A stretch of 64,000 bases of DNA from Tubiluchus corallicola (Eukaryota > Priapulida > Priapulimorpha > Priapulimorphida > Tubiluchidae), in the NCBI GenBank assembly GCA_030141605.1, contig JAQGDQ010000253.1, positions 83,411 through 147,410 on the forward strand, read 5' to 3'. Positions 36,601 through 44,300 of the stretch are shown piece after piece. Positions within the stretch are counted from its first letter, which is position 1. Each line of letters begins with the position of its first letter. The notes under the pieces are model-generated. The model was not told the DNA's origin, made no database searches, and saw only the letters and a program-made list of their open reading frames with translations. Made by a program: the position numbers and the translations under genes.

Positions 36601-39600
36601 ATTCATTACACTTAACCAGTTTGAAAGACTTACCGTAAAACGGGGTGAGTTCGCCACTTTTTAGGGGTATTTTTTACGTTTCCTGCCATAGCAAGAGAAT
36701 TACCCAACCGATTTTCTTAGTTCAAGCTTTATATTGCCTTTCAAATGAAACACTATCGTGGGGTGAATTCGCCACTAACAATTTAACACTGTTTAATGCC
36801 ATTCTAGGCAGCTGAAGTTAACTGGTTGTGATTGGCTGGTTGGGGGTGAGTTCGCCAGCCTATGAAAAAATTATGAAAAATGTCTAGTTTTAGTTTTCAA
36901 ATAGAAACTTCCACGTTGGCAAGGAAAGCTTGAACGTCTTGTGCACTGATCTTATCGCGGGCGCCCTTGATGTTGCCAGCCACTCTGAAAACCAGATTGT
37001 TCATTCGGGCGAATGATTTGACAAAGTCTATTCCAGGGGTGTTTGCCTTGAATCGTCGTTCCTGGATTCCCTTCGCGTCAAGAACACTCTTAATCAGTAG
37101 TCGGAGATCGATGGCAGTCATTGGGAACCCCCACTCAGCGGCCACTTGGAGTGTTGGCGATTTCGTGCTCCTCGGCGGCGGAGAACACTGGCTGACCTCC
37201 GGTCTTCCGCGGATGACTTCGTGAGAGTTTGCCAGAAAGGGTCTTTCTTGGAACTCCGAATTGCCTCGCCGCTGCGCTGATTGTCCTGTTGGTATTCTTG
37301 ACGGCATGTAGGGCAGCTTCCAGAGCTTCTGGGGTATAATTTTGGTATCTATGACCCGGTACAGGGGTGCAGGTGCGTGGCATGTTAAGTAGCCAGAAAT
37401 CGTAGACAAATAATATGTAGCGCAGAATGGAATACTTCTAGTGCGAATTGAAAGAAGATAACTGTCCCAAACTGCTTATGATGACGGTGATCATGATATC
37501 TGTTCATTAAACCCTGAACAATAGTTACAGCAAACCTACAATGGCCATTACGTAAGGGGTGGCGAACTCACCCCGTTTTACGGTATATGATTGGAAAAGA
37601 AAATTCTTAATACATGTAATTTAAAAATTCGCGGCAACTGATAAAACTGCCTCGCCATCCCAGTATGCACCACTGATTCACCAGAAAATACGTTATTGAT
37701 CTTATTAACAATATAAAGTAATTCAAACTTTTCCTTTGTTAGGAAAGACTGTGTTGCGAATGTTCTGTTTACTTTTTCAAGCTTTACGGAATGTTATCTA
37801 AATGTGTTTCCAACGACTTACTGTCAAAATGACAGCGCTTAAAAATCATTACGAGAGTTTAAATTCACATTTTTGCAGTGTTACTGCTGACGCAAATTCT
37901 GCATGCAGTAAGACAGCACGTAAATGATACAAAATTTATGAAGAGTCTTGTAGTTAAAGCACAAGAAAACCCTTCATAAACATAAAGCTTGAAAAATTTG
38001 TGTTGAAATTTTATACCAGTTACATTCTGCCTTTTTGCGTGCAGGACTTCAATCGGCAGTCACGCTGTATGAAACATGTAAATTTAAACTCCCGCGATTA
38101 CCGTTAGACGCAGCCATTTTCACGACAGGTCATTTGAAACAAGTTTAGATAACATTTTGTGAAGTTTGAAAAAATAATCAGAGCATTCGTAGCGCACAAG
38201 TCACTAACTAAATAAAATTCAAAGTTACTGTATCTTGTCAATAAGATTAAAAATACGTTTTTTGGTTAGTGAGTGGTGCACCCTGGAGGGTGAGTCAGCG
38301 ACATTTTACCAATTGGTGAAAACATTTTAAATTATTAATAATTTTCTTTTCCAGTTACATAAGTCTTTCTAGCAGGTAAGCGAAAATCTAAATAATATAG
38401 ATTTGCACGGAAAGTCTTTTGAGACATAATTTAATATCGCCTTTTCTTCCCTTGATTTACGTTTGGTACATGACGTCATGTAATGGCGCCGTCGGAACAG
38501 TATTGCGGGAGATTTAAAATGAAAACAAACTAAAATTCCTTTCAGTGCTAGTGCGATATACGCATAAAATTGCTGTAAAGTAATATAATTTTTTAATGAA
38601 ACCTACTTCAGGTTCCTCTTTTCTTGTCCTTTAAGTGTAACTGTCCCTTTAACTGTTACAGTTCACGTGGCCTAAACTAAAATTGATTTAAAAAACAGTT
38701 TACTTCTTTTTATACTGCATTAATTCTTTTAAATTTTAGTAAACCTTACAGCCTTCTTATATCACATACGCGCCTTGTTTACATTCAGTGATGCAAAGTC
38801 GGTACGTGATGCACTGATTGTATTGTTTCCCGCTTGCAAAACGGAAGCTGCTTCTCCGTTGGCACGCCACTTCGTTAGCACTTTAATTATTAGTAATCAC
38901 TTCTAGGATTACATAGGGCTTTCACCTTTGCAATGCTTTCTCTCTAGTCAGCAACTGAAGCACAATATATTTTATCCAGTAATTGCTAAATATATCCAAA
39001 GCGATTGAACCACACTAAAAGCTGCTACAGTAATATGCCTATTTATTTGCTAAAGCTCTATGCCCGTTCTCCTACTTCGTCATTATCGTAGTAAACTTCT
39101 CGTACTATTTCACGCGACATTTTTTTCTGCATGGCTGTTTTTCCAGCAGTTGCTTCTCTATGGAAGTTCGCCATCATCGTGCTTGTTTATTAAATTTTCG
39201 CAATTTCTCAAGCATGTATTCGCGTGGCTTGTTCGCATTTGCATATTCAAGAGCCTATCGTTATCAACACGTCAATCTGATTTAGTACTTGTATTAGTCA
39301 GTTAGCATTTTTGTACACATTCGCTTCGCTAATTTTGCAAAGCTCTTTGCGGTATAAAACTCTTCACTACTTCGTTTGGGAAGAAAACGAGATTGTTACA
39401 GACGGATTTTTCACCGTACCCCATTCAAGGCACATAGGCGCAAGCATCAGATAACGTCATTTTGAAATAGTCCACGCTTAGTAATCGATCATGCTTAATG
39501 GACAAAAGAGGTACCTGAAGTAGGTTTCAGAAAATCGCCTTAAAAAATTGTATTACATTATAGCAATTTTATGCGTATATCTTACTCGCACTGAAACCAA

Positions 39601-41312
39601 TTTTAGTTTGTTCTCATTTAAATCTCCCGCAATACTGTTCCGAAGTCGCAATTACATGACGTCATGTACCAAACGTAAATCAAGGGAAGAAAAGGCAATG
39701 TTAAATTATATCTCAAAAGACTTTCCTTGCAAATCTATATTACTTAGATTTTCGCTTACCTGCTACAAAGACTTATGTAACTAGAAAAGAAAATTGTTAA
39801 TTATTTAAAATGTTTTCACCAATTGGTAAAATGTCGCTGATTCACCATCCAGGGTGCACCACTCACTAACCAAAAAACGTATTTTTAATTTTATTGACAA
39901 GATACAGTAATTTTAAATTTTATTTAGTTAGTGACTTGTGCGCTACGAATGCTGTGATTATTTTTTCAAACTTTACAAAATGTTATCTAAACTTGTTTCA
40001 AATGACCTGTCATGAAAACAGCTGTGTCTAACGGTTTTATACAGCGTGACTGCCGATTGAAGTCCTGCGTGCAAAAAGGCAGTATGTAAGTGATATAAAA
40101 TTTCAAAACGAATTTTTCAAGCTTTATTTTTATGAAGGGTTCTCTTGTGCTTTAAGCAAAAAAATAACGGATTTCTGTACCTCGGTTACTGATAGGAATC
40201 ATAGGATCAAAGCGTTCGATAGACAACAAAAAACTGCGTTTGTGGGTATGAAAACATAACATAATAATAACAATCTTTGTTTAAAGTCGGTTTTTGGGTC
40301 AACAATTAACATTAGCTCCAAGAGCTATTATCACCGACTGTAAATAACAACCTACAACTACATAACAGAGACTATTATTACCCCACTTTTACCCTAAATA
40401 CCACGCGTCAGGTAGGGCAACAGCAGGTACCATTTTTTAAAGTCTTTGGTATGACCGGGCCGCTGGTTCGAACTCACGACTTCCCAGACGGAAAGCAGAC
40501 GCATTACCACTAGACTAAGCCGTCTGGTCATAGTTCCACAATCACTACTTGGTGACAAATCGTTGAAGTTAGGTGATATCAAGTTTTGCTAGAATAATAT
40601 CCCACAAAAAACTGTTCCCCGTTTTAAAAGAAAACGTACATAGCGTAAACAAGAGATGTCCAGTCATGCACGCAACTTCCTCTATTTCAGGCAGCAGGGC
40701 TTCAAAATTTTGAAAGTGTATTGCGGTGTGCTGGGATAGATTCGTTTCCCAGAAAACTTTTTTGCCAGAACCGCCATTTCTCAGAAAATTAAATTCACAG
40801 AAAATGTAATGAATCCTTTTTAAAGCGCAGTTGGATGATGCGAAATGAAAAGTAGTTTATTTTAACTACGTTTATTGATCAATATCGATTACCTGATAAA
40901 AAAATTTGGTAACTCCTTAAGGCAAGAAGGTAGATTTGTAACGTTAGCACGATTATACAACGAATCGTGTTGATCTTTGCATATACGCAACAGTGAGTAA
41001 TCACGGCTACGAAATGAAGCAGTGTCGAGCCTGGCAACTGATTAGCTGGGTGACTGCTTAGGAATCTCACTTTGGGCAGTTCTCTTCACTGTTATGCCGA
41101 ATTATTTCGTTGATTTAGGGAGGATGTACATGCATCTAACTGTGACTGTGAAAACATTGAAGACAACGAGTTGCGCGAGAAAAATATGCTGACAGCCTGC
41201 TGTACTCGATACATTGTGTCATTTTCAATGATTCTGATAGTCATTACTTAAAACGCTGTAAATAATTAGAAGCAGAAAGAGAGAAAGAGGTGGTATTGAC
41301 AATTGAGAAAGA

Positions 41313-41370
<58 letters not shown>

Positions 41371-44300
41371 GAGGGGGGAAGCAGAAAAAACCGAAGGCTT
41401 TATCCGACTAAGCTAGTAGATCGTACAACTAAAAACGCAACCACGATATTTGTGGAAAATACTTTTTGTGTGAAACGAGTTTTCTAGGGAAAATATTTTC
41501 TGGGAAGTTATCTTTTCTAGGAAATGTTTTTTCTATGAGAAAGTTTTCTGGGAAACGTACCTAGACGTGCGGTGCTAGCCTTCATTCTTTGAAAATAATG
41601 TTAAAAAAAGTTAGAAGTTAAAGTTTTAAGACTTTAGTAATGAAAGCGATAAGCACCTCGTGTAATTAGTAAAATCGCTTTTAAAATCGCGATAGTTTCA
41701 CGCTTGGGCACTCCCAGTTTGAATGCCTATATTTCCACCAATGACGTCACTCATCGACTGAAAAAAGGCAACTCACTGTCAATTTCTGTCAAAAATATAT
41801 ACGTTTTTACAAAAGATAGGTAGCTAGTTATGTGATATTTTGCTGCAGAAGTTTGAATTACTTTAAGCAGAGCGCGGAAAGCTACGATCTGGTTATGAAA
41901 CGTCACGAAGTCCACCAGTTACGTCATAATTTTCAAGTGAATGGCGGCTACCATCGCGGCTGAAAATTTATATACAGCGATAATATTAATTAGCTTTATA
42001 AACAGTTTTTTCAAATTTCTATATATTTCTAAGTTTAAGTGATGAGAGTAAAATAAACCCAACATGCTAAGTAACATGTCCTTTCCTTTAAAGTACTTCC
42101 CCGTTAAATTTGCTGTTAACCGCTCACCACACGTGAGACTAGAGGAGGTATAAGCTTCTCCTCTAAAATCACTTTAATTGGCGTTCTGCTTGAGATTAGG
42201 TGCAAGGTAGCAAAATGTGTAGTAATTGGACTAGCATGGTATTACTTGTTAGGTTTCATAGAACAAGTATTACACAATCTAATGGATTCCGTGAGATTGT
42301 GTGGCTGCAGAGTGAAGCCAGCTTTCTTAACTACCATATATGCGCACTGCATGGAAAAGGTTATGGATGGGTTACATTGTGTGTGCAGTCTACCTGGTCT
42401 TCAAAACCTTATTTTGTTGGATATAAATAGGCCATTTCCTATTATAAAATCAAACTTTTTACTCTTTAATGCAACGGATACTGGCGTCCTTGTCTGTTTG
42501 CGTGTCTGTCTGTCTGTCTGTCTGTCAGACAGAAGCAGCAATCAAAGAATAGTGCAGTTAGACCAATCCTAAATTCATACTCTACAAGCACTGATGATTT
42601 TTTGTAACAATCAAAGTAGCTTTACTCTCTTGCAAAGGCCAGTGTTAACTGCCTGCTCAGTGGGCATGTTAGTCAGCTAAGTTAGGCTACTGCCTGATTA
42701 ACTCAAAGTAGCTTTACTCTCTTGCAAAGGCCAGTGTTAACTGCCTACTCACTGGGCATGTTAGTCTGCTAAGTTAGGCTACTGCCTGATTAACTGTTTT
42801 ATTACCACACTGAGCAGCGAAATAAAAATATTATAGCACCCTGTCAGAAGGTAGTTTCCCCAACATCTCTGTTGATCTAAATTAACTTTTTTAATATGAA
42901 CAACCTGCTGTCCCAGATAACTGTGTGTGAGTCCCCTAATTAATCGTCTGTGAGCATAACATTGAAAAAGGGGTACACGTGAACAGTTTAAAGATTGCTT
43001 AAAGTAAAGATTGCTAATGAAAGGCTACCTAAATGAAAATCTGATTGTCATGCAGAACTTGCATCATTTATTATAATAACACAAGCATGTTTCTTTATGA
43101 ATAGTAATGATGGTAACAATGCAGATGATAATGACAATGGCTATGATGATGGTATTAATAATAATTACAAATGCAGAAAAGTTCTCTCTGGCCTTGCCCT
43201 GGATCAATGATTCAGTGTCAAAATGTTCCAATGATTCCATAGTACAAAAAATTTGGAAAGGAGAAAATACACACTTTTTGGGCATTCGGTGTAGAATCTA
43301 CTGTAGTGAGACAATCTGTGACTTGATGGGCGGTTCAAAGTCAGAGACAATCTGTGACTTTTGATGGGCGGTTCAAAGTCAGAGACTACCTGTGACTTGA
43401 TGGGCGGTTCAAAGTCAGAGACAACCTGTGACTTGATGGGCGGTTCAAAGTCAGAGACAATCTGTGACTTTTGATGGGCGGTTCAAAGTCAGAGACAATC
43501 TGTGACTTTTGATGGGCGGTTCAAAATCAGAGACAATCTGTGACTTTTGATGGGCAGTTCAAAGTCAGAGACAATCTGTGACTTTTGATGGGCGGTTCAA
43601 AGTCAGAGACAATCTGTGACTTTTGATGGGCGGTTCAAAGTCAGAGACAATCTGTGACTTTTGATGGGCGGTCCAAAGTCAGAGACAATCTGTGACTTTT
43701 GAAGGGCGGTTCAATGTCAGAGACAATCTGTGACTTTCGATGGGCAGTTCAAAGTCAGAGACAATCTGTGACTTTCGATGGGCAGTTCAAAGTCAGAGAC
43801 AATCTGTGACTTTTGATGGGCGGTTCAAAGTCAGAGACAATCTGTGACTTTTGATGGGCGGTTCAAAATCAGAGACAATCTGTGACTTTTGATGGGCCGC
43901 CCACTCGAGACCAGAAAACAATTTTTTCATTGACCATGAAATTATTAATTAGTATGTCAATAATCAGTAATTGTAAGCACAACTACAGCTCTTGTTTTCA
44001 CTGATATTAACGCCAATTATCAGTAATTGTAAGCACAACTACAGCTCTTGTTTTGACTGATATTAACACCAATTATCAGTAATTGTAAGCACAACTACAG
44101 CTTTTGTTTTGACTAATATTAACGCCAATTATCAGTAATTGTAAGCACAACTACAGCTTTTGTTTTGACTAATATTAACGCCAATTATCAGTAATTGTAA
44201 GCACAACTACAGCTTTTGCTTTGACTAATATTAACTCCAATTATCAGTAATTGTAAGCACAACTACAGCTTTTGCTTTGACTAATATTAACGCCAATTAT

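Larger units (their letters stand above)
36540..37957 (-). mobile_element. TTAA-ended MITE, copy D (old, interrupted)
   Basis: A diverged copy of the family at 37954-38634, 39495-40155 and 52121-52801, in the orientation of 39495-40155. It is split by the pogo-like element. The left flank (AAAGACTTA) and right flank (TATATGATTGGAAAAGAAAA) rejoin to match AAAGACTTATGTAACTAGAAAAG of copy B. Its inner end abuts copy A head to head at 37954. The outer end is eroded. Confidence 0.65.

Noticed and set aside
39060-39305. 81-codon hydrophobic frame in the MITE A-B spacer
   Set aside because: No family match, no promoter or poly(A) context, low-complexity hydrophobic composition.
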